Below are positions 1 to 8,572 of a DNA stretch of 64,000 bases, piece after piece. The position numbers were made by a program, and so were the translations under genes. The notes beneath the pieces were generated by a model, which was not told where the DNA came from, made no database searches, and was given only the letters and a program-made list of their open reading frames with translations. Location of the stretch: positions 868,001 through 932,000 of the forward strand of contig NZ_JAFMSU010000002.1 in NCBI RefSeq assembly GCF_017916365.1. The letters are read 5' to 3'. Position 1 is the first letter of the stretch. Each line of letters opens with the position of its first letter. This stretch comes from Rufibacter roseolus (lineage in GTDB: Bacteria; Bacteroidota; Bacteroidia; Cytophagales; Hymenobacteraceae).

Positions 1-339
1 GGCTTGTTTTTGGGGCAATAAACCAAAGATCCGCTGGGCAGCTTTCCGTTCCACCTCGGTGTTGGTGTGGTTTAAAACAGTATCAAACAGGAAGGTATCG
101 CCGGCATCAATCTCTACCAGGTCATGAATGAGTAGCATCTTCACCACTTTGAGTACATCCACCGGCTCGTTGGAATGCTCAGCTAATACCAGTGCCATCA
201 TGGCGAGATGCCAGCTGTGCTCCGCATCATTCTCGTGGCGGTTGCTGTTGAAGAGACGGGTTTTACGGGTAATATATTTCAGCTTATCAATCTCGTGGAT
301 GAAGGCGATTTGCTGAAGAAGAACATCAAAGGTTGTCAT
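1..339 (-). CDS. HD-domain phosphohydrolase (5'-nucleotidase YfbR/HDDC2-like), C-terminus cut by window edge
   Basis: The first 113 codons of a minus-strand gene; the rest lies before base 1. The ATG at 339 opens MTTFDVLLQQIAFIHEIDKL. HD-superfamily metal ligands are visible: His in RHENDAEHSWH (about residues 34-44) and the His-Asp pair in LLIHDLVEIDAGD (about 71-83). This spacing fits the YfbR/HDDC2 group, which removes phosphate from deoxynucleoside monophosphates in the cytoplasm; the substrate here is inferred from family only. It begins about 35 bases after the stop of the upstream hydrolase, so it may be the last member of the histidine transcript without being part of that pathway. 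Confidence 0.8.
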   Translation of the reverse strand, partial: MTTFDVLLQQIAFIHEIDKLKYITRKTRLFNSNRHENDAEHSWHLAMMALVLAEHSNEPVDVLKVVKMLLIHDLVEIDAGDTFLFDTVLNHTNTEVERKAAQRIFGLLPQKQA

Positions 340-374
340 GATCAATCTCGTAGTTTGAGTAAAAGCAATTATCC

Positions 375-938
375 TTAAGAAGTAAGTCTTTTTGATTCTA
401 CACCTGAGTCAAGTTGCTGGAGAAGCGCCAAGCCTTGAGGCCACTCCCCGAATCCTGCGGCTACGTTAATATGGCCCGCCGCTCCAATGTTCAGGAAGCT
501 GCTGCCCCACTGCTTTGACAGGTATTCCGCCCGAACTAGTTCCATGTAAGGATCGTTGTCGCTGGCCACCACCACCGAGGGAAATGGCAGTTTTAGCAAC
601 GGAATGGGCCTGAATCCGGAGGTTCCCTCCGGAAAAGAAGCAGCTTCTGTGTCGCTGGGCGCAACCAACAGAGCTCCTTTGATCCTCCTATTGTATTTAG
701 CGGCCCAAAACGCAATGGTGACACAGGCCAGGCTATGTGCCACCAGGATGAGGTTTTCGGGATTGTGCTGTTTTACGGCGGCCTCCAAAGTCTCTACCCA
801 ATCGGCACAGTCAGGGGTTTCCCAATCCAGCTGCTGCACCCTAGGAAAGTTAAATTGCTTTTCCCATAGCGATTGCCAATGCAGCTCACCGGAATTTCCC
901 AAACCAGGGACGATGAGAATGGTAGCGTTAAAAGTCAT
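375..938 (-). CDS. RBBP9/YdeN-family alpha/beta hydrolase
   Basis: A 187-residue protein, the usual size for the RBBP9/YdeN family of small serine hydrolases. Near the N-terminus IVPGLGNSGELHWQSLW is the family signature. The nucleophile elbow is LVAHSLACV (Ser about residue 69), with Ala in place of the first Gly of GxSxG as is typical here, and the catalytic His lies in AAGHINVAAGFG near residue 157. It is probably cytoplasmic; the natural substrate is unknown for this family. It starts 23 bases after the hisIE stop and is probably cotranscribed with the histidine genes, though nothing ties it to histidine synthesis. Confidence 0.85.
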   Translation of the reverse strand: MTFNATILIVPGLGNSGELHWQSLWEKQFNFPRVQQLDWETPDCADWVETLEAAVKQHNPENLILVAHSLACVTIAFWAAKYNRRIKGALLVAPSDTEAASFPEGTSGFRPIPLLKLPFPSVVVASDNDPYMELVRAEYLSKQWGSSFLNIGAAGHINVAAGFGEWPQGLALLQQLDSGVESKRLTS

Positions 939-961
939 TTCACTTCAATTAAAACTAACCC

Positions 962-1612
962 CTATTCGCGAGGCTTATGACGGCTTTCCAGTACCTGCAC
1001 TACTTCAGCTAGTGAAAGCCCTGAGGCCTCTAACAGCACCAACAAGTGGAAGATCAAGTCAGCTGCTTCGCCTTTCATCGGTTCTGTGTTTCCGGCAACT
1101 GCATCAATGACCACCTCCACCGCTTCCTCCCCTACTTTCTGGGCCATTTTGTTCAGGCCTTTGTTAAACAGGTGATTGGTATAGGAGCCTTCAATAGGAT
1201 TCTTTCTACGGTCTTTAATGGTTTGCTCCAGATTCGCGATGAATTGTAGCGCTTGCTCGGTTGGGGTGAAGTTCTGGAAGCTTCTCAGATGATAAGAGTC
1301 TCTGTCGCTCTCCACATCAAAGCAGGTTTCGGTGTTGCGGTGACAGGCTGGTCCGGTGGGGTCCACCAAAATCAGAAGTGTGTCCTGATCGCAGTCCAGT
1401 TCCATCTTCACCACCTTGAGCGTATTCCCCGAAGTTTCGCCTTTGGTCCAGAGGCGGTTCTTAGAGCGGGAGAAGAACGTCACCAAGCCTGTTGACTGAG
1501 TTTGCTCAAAGGCCTCCTCGTTCATGTAGCCCAGCATCAATACTTTACCGTTAGCGGCATTCTGGATGATGGCGGGTACCAGCCCCTCTCCTTTGTTGAA
1601 ATCTATGGTCAT
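962..1612 (-). CDS. hisIE: Bifunctional phosphoribosyl-AMP cyclohydrolase / phosphoribosyl-ATP pyrophosphatase
   Basis: A 216-residue fusion catalysing steps 2 and 3 of histidine synthesis. The HisI domain (about 1-110) has DCDQD with Cys74, and Cys90 and Cys97 of GPACHRNTETC, which are the zinc ligands. The HisE domain (about 115-205) has the acidic helix KVGEEAVEVVIDA that binds Mg and pyrophosphate. It is the last his gene of the operon. A 125-base spacer containing a palindromic repeat (1701-1733) separates it from hisF, in contrast to the 2-4 base junctions elsewhere in the operon. Confidence 0.97.
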   Translation of the reverse strand: MTIDFNKGEGLVPAIIQNAANGKVLMLGYMNEEAFEQTQSTGLVTFFSRSKNRLWTKGETSGNTLKVVKMELDCDQDTLLILVDPTGPACHRNTETCFDVESDRDSYHLRSFQNFTPTEQALQFIANLEQTIKDRRKNPIEGSYTNHLFNKGLNKMAQKVGEEAVEVVIDAVAGNTEPMKGEAADLIFHLLVLLEASGLSLAEVVQVLESRHKPRE

Positions 1613-1700
1613 GTTTTTAACCTATGTCTGCTTTTTAGATTCTCTGTTTTTGACATGAATTCAGAGAAACGAATCTTAAATAGCCTGTGCCTGTAAAGAA

Positions 1701-1733
1701 AAACCTCACAGGTTTTCAAAACCTGTGAGGTTT
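1701..1733. repeat. 33-base palindromic repeat between hisF and hisIE
   Basis: Arms of 16 bases (AAACCTCACAGGTTTT and its complement) are separated by one base. The palindrome ends five bases before the hisF stop codon. It has no T-run suited to a terminator on the minus strand, and it lies inside the operon. From memory, hairpins of the type CCTCACAGGTTT...AAACCTGTGAGG are frequent in Bacteroidota genomes, so this looks like a dispersed repeat rather than a his-specific control site. It could still act as an mRNA-stabilising hairpin at the hisF 3' end. Confidence 0.75.
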
Positions 1734-1737
1734 GGCT

Positions 1738-2490
1738 CTAACATCTTATATCAATTTTATTCTGCGCCAAAAACTTCTTCAAGCCGGGTAGCGGTACCTC
1801 CTGGAAGTGGAAGATACTGGCAGCCAACGCGGCATCGGCACCGGCTTCAAACACGTCTAAGAAGTGTTGCTCATTCCCGGCCCCGCCAGAGGCGATCACT
1901 GGAACAATTACGTTGCGGGAAATCTCGCCCGTAATATCTAGCGCGAAGCCGTTCTTGGTGCCGTCGTTGCTCATGGAGGTCAGCAGGATTTCTCCGGCGC
2001 CACGCTCTACCACTTCCTTGGCCCAATCCAGTGCCCAAAGTCCGGTATCTACTGTACCTGCCTTACTGAAAACCTTCCAGCCCTCCGGAGTGCTCTTGGT
2101 GTCAATGGCCACCGTCACGCACTGACTCCCGAAACGACTCGCCAGTTCAGTAATTAGTTCAGGACGGTGAATAGCCGAGGAGTTTACTGATACTTTGTCG
2201 GCGCCATTCTGTAACAGCACTTCAACATCTTCTACGGCACTGATGCCGCCACCCACGGTGAATGGGATATCAATGTAGCGGGCCACTTCGCGCACCAGTT
2301 CCACCAGCGTCTTCCGCTTTTCATTGGTTGCAGTGATGTCCAGAAACACCAATTCATCGGCGCCTTGTTTCGCGTACAAAGCCGCCAGTTCCACCGGGTC
2401 ACCGGCATCGCGGATATCTTCAAAACGTACGCCCTTCACGGTGCGTCCGTTCTTGATATCCAGGCAAGGGATAATTCGTTTTGTGAGCAT
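1738..2490 (-). CDS. hisF: Imidazole glycerol phosphate synthase, cyclase subunit
   Basis: A 250-residue (beta/alpha)8 barrel that uses ammonia from HisH to convert PRFAR into imidazole glycerol phosphate and AICAR. The catalytic Asp11 (IIPCLDI) and Asp130 (VTVAIDTKS) are present, and phosphate-binding loops are seen at FTVGGGIS (about 77-84) and VIASGGAG. Length is normal for the family. It lies downstream of hisA, with a 205-base gap holding an inverted pair of REP-like sequences. HisF works as a heterodimer with the HisH encoded two genes upstream. Confidence 0.98.
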   Translation of the reverse strand: MLTKRIIPCLDIKNGRTVKGVRFEDIRDAGDPVELAALYAKQGADELVFLDITATNEKRKTLVELVREVARYIDIPFTVGGGISAVEDVEVLLQNGADKVSVNSSAIHRPELITELASRFGSQCVTVAIDTKSTPEGWKVFSKAGTVDTGLWALDWAKEVVERGAGEILLTSMSNDGTKNGFALDITGEISRNVIVPVIASGGAGNEQHFLDVFEAGADAALAASIFHFQEVPLPGLKKFLAQNKIDIRC

Positions 2491-2572
2491 TTATAGATGC
2501 TAGTATTTAGATGTTAGATGCTGGACTTAAGAGTCAAGTCTGAACATCTTACTTATTTAATTCTTTTATTCC
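2491..2572. other. Spacer between hisA and hisF with short TAGATG-type repeats
   Basis: The bases next to the hisF start contain short imperfect repeats (atgctag, agatgttag, agatgctgg), followed by AT-rich sequence up to the REP-like pair. The same kind of degenerate microrepeat is seen downstream of 6166 and on both sides of 16947-16996. There is no ORF and no clear promoter. Confidence 0.4.
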
Positions 2573-2683
2573 GCTGGCGCGAGCGTCCCGCTCGTGTCCG
2601 TAATCATACCTGAATCTTTTTTGCTTCTCAGCGAAGTCAGAATCAGCAATGCGTGGGGACACGAGCGGGACGCTCGCGCCAGC
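2573..2683. repeat. Pair of inverted REP-like sequences (BIME-like) between hisA and hisF
   Basis: Two perfectly complementary 27-base arms lie at 2573-2599 and 2657-2683, 57 bases apart. Each arm is itself a small palindrome (CGAGCG-TCC-CGCTCG) with a GTGTCC/GGACAC tail, so each could fold alone or the two could pair. This is the architecture of REP sequences mobilised by RAYT (REP-associated tyrosine) transposases. No such transposase is in the window. The element sits inside the his transcript. Confidence 0.75.
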
Positions 2684-2695
2684 AAACCTTGTTAA

Positions 2696-3415
2696 CTAGA
2701 TAACTTCTTTAGCCAAATCTTCCAGGGAAATGGTGCCTTCATAGATAGCTTTACCGATGATAGCACCGTGTAAGCCTGCTTTGCGGAGCTGATGTACTTC
2801 TTCAATAGTAGTTACGCCGCCACTGGCGATGAACTGCAAGGTTGGAAACTGCTCCAGTAAACGCTGGTAAACCTCAATAGAAGAACCTTGAAGTTTACCG
2901 TCTTTGCTTACATCGGTGCAGATGAACGTTTTTCCGCCTTTTTCAGCAAAAGAAGCCAAAAACGATTCAAGTGTTAATTCACTTTGTTCGGCCCAGGCAT
3001 TAATGGCGATGCGGTTGTCTTTGAAGTCAGCGCCTACAATGATGCGGTCAGCACCGTACTCCTTCAGCCAAGCTTCTACTGTTTGCGGCTCCCGTACGGC
3101 AATGCTACCAGCAGTGATTTGTTTGGCTCCGGCATCAAACGCCTGACGGATGGCTTCTGAGCTTTGCAGGCCTCCACCGTAATCAATGTGCAATTTAGTC
3201 TGGCTGGCGATACGCTCCAGTACCGGAAGGTTCACGGGTTGTTTGGCACGGGCACCGTCTAAGTCTACCAGGTGCAACCGACGTAAGCCGAGGCCTTCAA
3301 ACTGTTTCGCTACTTCTACCGGGTCTGTGTGGTACGTAGTCTGCTGGGAAAAATCACCCTCGGTGAGGCGAACGCACTGGCCGCCAATAAGGTCAATAGC
3401 CGGAATAATGTCCAT
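2696..3415 (-). CDS. hisA: 1-(5-phosphoribosyl)-5-[(5-phosphoribosylamino)methylideneamino]imidazole-4-carboxamide isomerase (ProFAR isomerase)
   Basis: A 239-residue (beta/alpha)8 barrel that isomerises ProFAR to PRFAR. Catalytic Asp8 (IIPAIDL) and Asp130 (IIVGADFKD) are present, with phosphate-binding loops at IDYGGGLQ and IASGGVTT. The start is three bases after the hisH stop, so translational coupling is likely. Note that the TrpF-like protein at 16212 is a structural relative but does not belong to this operon. Confidence 0.97.
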   Translation of the reverse strand: MDIIPAIDLIGGQCVRLTEGDFSQQTTYHTDPVEVAKQFEGLGLRRLHLVDLDGARAKQPVNLPVLERIASQTKLHIDYGGGLQSSEAIRQAFDAGAKQITAGSIAVREPQTVEAWLKEYGADRIIVGADFKDNRIAINAWAEQSELTLESFLASFAEKGGKTFICTDVSKDGKLQGSSIEVYQRLLEQFPTLQFIASGGVTTIEEVHQLRKAGLHGAIIGKAIYEGTISLEDLAKEVI

Positions 3416-3418
3416 GGC

Positions 3419-4000
3419 TTAGAGATTTAAGAAGTTCTGAAGAATGTGCGCTCCCGCAGGGCCGCTTTTCTCGGTATGAAACTGAACCGCGTAGAAGTTC
3501 TTGTACTGCAGGGCGGCACTGAATGGCTCTGGATAAGAGCTCTGCGCAATGGTATGCTCTGTTACCGGAGCATAAAAGCTATGCACGAAGTAAGCGTACT
3601 CCTCTTCCTGTATACCAGTGAATAAATCACTCTTCAAGTGGTGCAGATTGTTCCAGCCCATGTGCGGCACTTTGATAGCCGCATCAAATTTCTTCACGGG
3701 CACTGGAATAATGCCCAGCATTTCAGTATCACCTTCTTCAGAGTGCTGGCAGAGCAATTGCATACCGAGGCAAACACCCAGGAATGGCTGCGTAAGCGTA
3801 GGCAACAGCAGATCCAGGTTATTAACCTTAAGTGCCCGCATCGCCGATGAAGCTTCGCCTACACCCGGAAAAATCACTTTATCGGCTGACTGAATCTCTT
3901 CGGTATTAGAGGTAACGGTGGCGTGAGCACCCAATCGCTCCAGGGCGAAAAGCACACTCTGCACGTTACCCGCTTTATAATCTACTATGACGATTTTCAT
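3419..4000 (-). CDS. hisH: Imidazole glycerol phosphate synthase, glutamine amidotransferase subunit
   Basis: A 193-residue class I glutamine amidotransferase that supplies ammonia to HisF. The catalytic triad is visible: Cys77 in GVCLGMQLL, and His175 and Glu177 in VQFHTEKSG. The oxyanion strand motif FPGVGEASSAM lies near residue 44. Its ATG overlaps the hisB TAA by one base (TAATG), a coupling junction. Confidence 0.97.
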   Translation of the reverse strand: MKIVIVDYKAGNVQSVLFALERLGAHATVTSNTEEIQSADKVIFPGVGEASSAMRALKVNNLDLLLPTLTQPFLGVCLGMQLLCQHSEEGDTEMLGIIPVPVKKFDAAIKVPHMGWNNLHHLKSDLFTGIQEEEYAYFVHSFYAPVTEHTIAQSSYPEPFSAALQYKNFYAVQFHTEKSGPAGAHILQNFLNL

Positions 4001-5094
4001 TATAGAACACCTTTGGTACTTGGAATCTCCATCTTGTTCACGTCACGCACTAACGCCATCTTGATAGCTTTGGCTACTGCTTTGAAGATAGCCTCAATTT
4101 TGTGGTGCTCGTTCTCGCCTTCGGCCTTGATGTTGAGGTTAGATTTAGCCGTGTCTGAAAAAGATTTGAAGAAGTGCATGAACATTTCGGTTGGCATGTC
4201 TCCTACTTTCTCGCGGGAAAACTTAGCATCCCACACCAACCACGGGCGACCAGAAAAGTCAATAGCTGCGTGTACTAAGGCATCATCCATTGGTAACAGG
4301 AAGCCGTAGCGGTTAATACCGCGTTTGTCGCCAATGGCTTGCGCGAAGGCTTCCCCTAAAGCCAAAGCGGTGTCTTCAATGGTGTGATGCTCGTCAATGT
4401 GCAAATCGCCTTTCACGTGAATGCGCATGTCTACGCCAGAATGCCGCGCCAATTGGTCCAGCATATGGTCAAAGAAGCCAACACCCGTCTGCATGTCAGA
4501 TTTACCTTCGCCGTCCAGGTTGATTTCAACACTGATTTGCGTTTCATTGGTGTTCCGCTGAATAGTAGCGGTACGGGCAGGCAAACGCAGGAAGTTATAA
4601 ATGGCATCCCAATCTGTGCTGATGAACGAAGCATCTTCATTTGCGATATCTTGTAACAAGATGCTTTTAGAACCTAGATTCTTCGCCATCTGCACATCGG
4701 TAAGGCGGTCGCCAATCACGTACGAGTTCGCCAGGTCATATTCACCGGTCAGGTACTGGCCCAGCATGCCTAAGCGTGGCTTGCGATTCGGGCTGTTTTC
4801 GTGCTCAAAGCTGCGGTCAATATGGATGTGCGCGAACTTGATGCCCTCGCCTTCCATAATCTCCAGCATCTTGTTCTGGTAAGGCCAGAAGGTATCTTCA
4901 GGGTAAGAATCTGTACCTAAGCCGTCCTGGTTAGTTACCATCACAAACTCATAGTCCAGCTCTGTAAATATTTTGTGGAGGTTACGAATGACCTTCGGGT
5001 AGAAAGAGAACTTCTCAAAAGAGTCTACCTGATAATCGGTAGGTGGTTCCAGGAGAATGGTACCGTCGCGGTCTATAAATAAAACTTTTTTCAT
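4000..5094 (-). CDS. hisB: Bifunctional histidinol-phosphatase / imidazoleglycerol-phosphate dehydratase
   Basis: A 364-residue fusion. Residues 1-165 form a HAD phosphatase (nucleophile DRDGT at 8-12, VTNQDG near 54, IGDRLTDV near 122) that hydrolyses histidinol phosphate. Residues from about 178 to the end form the IGP dehydratase, with the metal-binding motifs [12 protein letters not shown] and [14 protein letters not shown] and a second half-repeat toward the C-terminus. The fused form is known from enterobacteria and Bacteroidota. The protein begins three bases after the hisC stop. Confidence 0.97.
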   Translation of the reverse strand: MKKVLFIDRDGTILLEPPTDYQVDSFEKFSFYPKVIRNLHKIFTELDYEFVMVTNQDGLGTDSYPEDTFWPYQNKMLEIMEGEGIKFAHIHIDRSFEHENSPNRKPRLGMLGQYLTGEYDLANSYVIGDRLTDVQMAKNLGSKSILLQDIANEDASFISTDWDAIYNFLRLPARTATIQRNTNETQISVEINLDGEGKSDMQTGVGFFDHMLDQLARHSGVDMRIHVKGDLHIDEHHTIEDTALALGEAFAQAIGDKRGINRYGFLLPMDDALVHAAIDFSGRPWLVWDAKFSREKVGDMPTEMFMHFFKSFSDTAKSNLNIKAEGENEHHKIEAIFKAVAKAIKMALVRDVNKMEIPSTKGVL

Positions 5095-5097
5095 GGT

Positions 5098-6165
5098 TTA
5101 CAGAGTGGCTTCTTGAGCGGAATAAGCGTTCAGTGATTCTAAAAGATTATCGTTTTCGGCAGGTGTGCCAATGGTGATGCGCAAGCAATTCGCACAACCC
5201 GGTTGAGTTGAACGGTTACGAACTACTACGCCACGCTCTAATAAGTAGACATACAGTTCATTGGCGTTCGGCACCTGTACCAGCACGAAATTGGCATCTG
5301 ACGGGTACACCTTTTCAATCAGCGGAAGTGCTGCAAAAGCTACTATCAAACGAGAGCGTTCCTGGATGATAACTTGCAGCATATCCTCCAGTTGTGCAGT
5401 TTTATCTAAAGCGGCACTTACCAGCTCCTGCGTTACTACGTTAATGTTGTAAGGAGGCTTGATTTTATTCAGATAACCGATGATTTCCGGTGAAGCGAAA
5501 GCCATTCCTAAACGAAGACCAGCCATTCCCCAAGCTTTGGAAAGCGTCTGCATCACCATCAAGTTCGGGAACTCGTTTAAACGGGTGATCCAGCTAGGCA
5601 CATTGGTGAAGTCTATGTACGCTTCATCCACTACTACCAAACCGTTGAAAGAACGGATAAGCTTTTCTACCGTGGCAGGCTCCAGAATATTTCCGGTGGG
5701 GTTATTAGGCGAGCACAGGAAAAGAATCTTAGTAAGCTCGGTTTGTTTTTCGGCTATTTTCTCAAAAACAGGCTGAAAATGCTCATCTAACGGTACACGC
5801 TGAATGCCAATGTTATGGATGTTAGCACTCACCTCGTACATGCCGTAGGTTGGAGGCAACAACAAAACCTCGTCACGGCCCGGCTCACATACCAGACGCA
5901 TCAGCAGGTCAATAGCTTCATCAGAACCGTTTCCTATGAAGATTTGCTCTGGTCTAACCCCTTTCAGCTTTGACAGTTTTTCTTTGATGATTTTCTGGTA
6001 AGGGTCTGGGTAGCGGTTGTAATCAACGCCCCCTGCCAGACTGCCCAGGTTATTTTCGTTTGCGTCCAGATAGACGCTGGCTTCGCCTTCAAACTCATCA
6101 CGCGCCGAGGAATACGGCTTCAGTGACTTCAGGTGCGGACGAATGAAATTATCTATTGAAAACAT
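5098..6165 (-). CDS. hisC: Histidinol-phosphate aminotransferase
   Basis: A 355-residue fold-type I PLP aminotransferase. LDANEN (34-39), GNGSDE (79-83), SPNNPTG (152-158), VVDEAY (178-183) and the PLP lysine in TLSKAWG (Lys210) are all present. It converts imidazole acetol phosphate to histidinol phosphate with glutamate as donor. It is preceded by a 172-base gap from hisD that contains two repeat elements, the widest such gap in the first half of the operon. Confidence 0.96.
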   Translation of the reverse strand: MFSIDNFIRPHLKSLKPYSSARDEFEGEASVYLDANENNLGSLAGGVDYNRYPDPYQKIIKEKLSKLKGVRPEQIFIGNGSDEAIDLLMRLVCEPGRDEVLLLPPTYGMYEVSANIHNIGIQRVPLDEHFQPVFEKIAEKQTELTKILFLCSPNNPTGNILEPATVEKLIRSFNGLVVVDEAYIDFTNVPSWITRLNEFPNLMVMQTLSKAWGMAGLRLGMAFASPEIIGYLNKIKPPYNINVVTQELVSAALDKTAQLEDMLQVIIQERSRLIVAFAALPLIEKVYPSDANFVLVQVPNANELYVYLLERGVVVRNRSTQPGCANCLRITIGTPAENDNLLESLNAYSAQEATL

Positions 6166-6170
6166 TGGTA

Positions 6171-6215
6171 AATGTGCTAATTAAGTAATGTGCTGATGTG
6201 CTATTTTAAGTGCTT
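6171..6215. repeat. Degenerate AATGTGCTAATG-type microrepeat
   Basis: Just upstream of hisC the sequence aatgtgctaatt...taatgtgctgatgtgctat repeats a roughly 9-12 base unit imperfectly. The same unit recurs at 16837-16905 and, in the opposite orientation, at 17113-17166. It is non-coding, low-complexity and intergenic. Function unknown. Confidence 0.6.
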
Positions 6216-6257
6216 CAACACATCTTCTTCTGTACAATCTAAATCCTTCTTTCTCAT

Positions 6258-6350
6258 TTTGTCATCTTGGAAAGATCTTGTGGGCCAACAGCAGGTGCGA
6301 TGAATAAAAGCTCTTTCAGTACGCTCACCAAATCCTTTCAGGATGACAAA
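6258..6350. mobile_element. 93-base MITE-like element overlapping the 3' end of hisD
   Basis: Imperfect terminal inverted repeats TTTGTCATCTTGGAAAGAT... (6258-6280) and the complement of TTTGTCATCCTGAAAGGAT... (6328-6350) agree at about 18 of 22 positions. The interior is non-coding. The outer end (6338-6350) is inside hisD and encodes its last codons (TCT TTG TCA TCC TGA). Size, terminal repeats and intergenic location fit a miniature inverted-repeat element or REP-type pair. No target duplication was recognised. Confidence 0.6.
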
Positions 6351-7630
6351 GAGGTTTTTCTTAGGCGAACCGTCACTGCATTCTTGTGCGCGTGCAACCC
6401 TTCTGCCTCCGCCATAGTTTCCACCGCTGGTCCTATGCGCTCTAATCCCTCACGAGTCAGTTGCTGGAACGTAATCTTTTTCACAAAGCTATCCAGGGAA
6501 ACACCGCTGTAGTTACGGGCGTATCCATTAGTAGGTAGCGTGTGATTTGTTCCTGAAGCATAGTCACCTACAGACTCTGGACTAAAGTGGCCCATGAAGA
6601 CAGAACCAGCCTGCGTTACTCCTTCGGCTAGTGCTTCTGGTGCCTCTATTGAAAGGATTAAGTGCTCAGGTGCATACAGGTTAGAGAAGGCCAGCGCTTC
6701 CTCCAACGTATCTACCACCACCCCAATACTGTTGTTCAACGCTTGTTCAGCTACCGTTTGCCTAGGCAGTTTCGCTACCTGGTCTGCTACGGCAGCCTGT
6801 ACGTTTTTAAGCTGATTTTCAGAATTCGTAACAAAAACAACCTGTGAATCTGGGCCGTGTTCTGCCTGTGAAAGTAAGTCAGCCGCAACAAAGTCTGGAT
6901 CAGCAGAGTCATCGGCAATCACCAATACTTCAGAAGGACCTGCCGGCATATCAATGGCTACTCCCATTTGGGTCACCATTTGCTTAGCTGCGGTTACATA
7001 CTGGTTACCCGGTCCGAAAATTTTATCTACAGCCGGTACCGTTTCCGTCCCGAATGCCATAGCGGCAATGGCCTGCGCTCCACCTGCTTTCAGGATGCGT
7101 TTAATGCCAAGTCTGTTGGCGGTATAGAGAATAGTGGCGTTGATAGAACCGTCTGCGCTGGGCGGAGTAGAAAGAATGATTTCGCGGCAACCGGCAATCT
7201 GGGCGGGAATACCCAGCATGAGCAGCGTAGAGAACAAAGGTGCAGAACCACCCGGTATGTACAAACCAACCTTCTGAATTCCCACTGACTTTCTCCAACA
7301 AGTAACCCCTGCCATGGTTTCTACTTGTTGAACCGGTTCACGCTGGGCTTCATGAAAACGCTGTATATTGCTGTAAGCTAAATCTATAGATTCCTTTAAC
7401 TCTTCAGATACTTGCGGAATGGCAGCGGCAACTTCTTCCTCGGTTACCCAAACGCTTTGCAGCGTGGCCTTATCAAATTTGGCCGCTAACTCAATCAGAG
7501 CTGCATCTCCGCGTTGCTGAACCTGGTCAAAGGTCTGCTGCACGCCTGCTCGCAACTGGTCCAGCTTTTGAACCGGACGCTGAGTAAGAGCTGCCCATTC
7601 CTCTTGTTTAGGATATAGATAGGTTTTCAT
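6338..7630 (-). CDS. hisD: Histidinol dehydrogenase
   Basis: A 430-residue enzyme performing the two final NAD-dependent oxidations of histidinol to histidine, with a catalytic zinc. Family motifs are VGLYIPGGSAPLFST (about 138-152), GPGNQYVTAAK, SQAEHGPDSQVV, APEHLIL, and YSGVSLDSFVKKITFQ near 380. The final residues (about SLSS) are encoded by the terminal inverted repeat of a MITE-like element, so the original stop may have been replaced. It starts two bases after the hisG stop. Confidence 0.97.
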   Translation of the reverse strand: MKTYLYPKQEEWAALTQRPVQKLDQLRAGVQQTFDQVQQRGDAALIELAAKFDKATLQSVWVTEEEVAAAIPQVSEELKESIDLAYSNIQRFHEAQREPVQQVETMAGVTCWRKSVGIQKVGLYIPGGSAPLFSTLLMLGIPAQIAGCREIILSTPPSADGSINATILYTANRLGIKRILKAGGAQAIAAMAFGTETVPAVDKIFGPGNQYVTAAKQMVTQMGVAIDMPAGPSEVLVIADDSADPDFVAADLLSQAEHGPDSQVVFVTNSENQLKNVQAAVADQVAKLPRQTVAEQALNNSIGVVVDTLEEALAFSNLYAPEHLILSIEAPEALAEGVTQAGSVFMGHFSPESVGDYASGTNHTLPTNGYARNYSGVSLDSFVKKITFQQLTREGLERIGPAVETMAEAEGLHAHKNAVTVRLRKTSLSS

Positions 7631-7632
7631 GC

Positions 7633-8484
7633 TTACCCAATCATCTTTTCAATTGGAACCACCAAAATACCCTCCGCCCCTGCTTCTTTCAGTTTCTGGA
7701 TGATATCCCAGAAATCATCTTCGTTCACCACAGAATGCAGCGAACTCCAGCCTTCTTCGGCTAACGGAATAATGGTGGGCGACTTGATACCTGGCAACAG
7801 CGGCTTGATCTGCGGAATGGCCGAGTTAGGCGCGTTCAACACCACGTACTTAGACTTCTGTGCTTTCTGCACCGCCTCCATCCTAAACAATAACTGCTGT
7901 AATAGACGGTTTTTTTCCTGGTCCAGGTTTTGGTTAGAGATGAGCACCGCTTCAGATTTGAAGACCGTTTCCACCTCGCGCAGACCGTTGCTGATCAAAG
8001 TAGAGCCAGAAGATACAATGTCACATACTGCATCTGCCAGCCCAATGCTGGGGGCAATCTCCACCGAGCCGCTGATGGTATGAATATCGGCTTGTACGCC
8101 TTTAGAGGTTAAAAATTCCTGTAACAGGTTGGGGTAAGAAGTAGCAATGTTCTTTCCCTGTAAAGAGGTGACATCGGTGTAAGTATCTCCTTTAGACACC
8201 GCCAAAGACAAGCGGCATTTACTGAAGCCCAGGTTCTTGACAGATAATTCCTGCAAACCTTCCTCTACCAGAACGTTCTGGCCCACAATGCCAATATCAG
8301 CCACACCGTCGGCTACGTAGCCGGGAATATCATCATCGCGCAGGAACAAAATTTCAAGCGGGAAATTAGTGGCTTCGGTCTTGAGTTTGGAAGAAGTACT
8401 GATAAAGGAGATGCCGCATTCACGGATCAGTTTCAAAGAGTCCTCTGAAAGGCGCCCGGATTTCTGGATGGCTAGCCGAATCAT
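7633..8484 (-). CDS. hisG: ATP phosphoribosyltransferase, long form
   Basis: A 283-residue long-form HisG that condenses ATP and PRPP in the first committed step of the pathway. The N-terminal catalytic part opens IRLAIQKSGRLSEDSL. The phosphate-binding loop is IVSSGSTLISNGL (about 175-187). The C-terminal 75 residues are the ACT-like regulatory domain through which histidine inhibits the long form, so the pathway probably has feedback control as well as the leader upstream. It is the first structural gene, 131 bases after the leader stop. Confidence 0.97.
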   Translation of the reverse strand: MIRLAIQKSGRLSEDSLKLIRECGISFISTSSKLKTEATNFPLEILFLRDDDIPGYVADGVADIGIVGQNVLVEEGLQELSVKNLGFSKCRLSLAVSKGDTYTDVTSLQGKNIATSYPNLLQEFLTSKGVQADIHTISGSVEIAPSIGLADAVCDIVSSGSTLISNGLREVETVFKSEAVLISNQNLDQEKNRLLQQLLFRMEAVQKAQKSKYVVLNAPNSAIPQIKPLLPGIKSPTIIPLAEEGWSSLHSVVNEDDFWDIIQKLKEAGAEGILVVPIEKMIG

Positions 8485-8572
8485 AAATTATGTAAGTGCT
8501 TTTGAAAGCGTAGAAGAAGAAACAAAGATAGTAGCTGATTCGCTGATCTCTGAGAAAAGCGACGGCTTAAAT

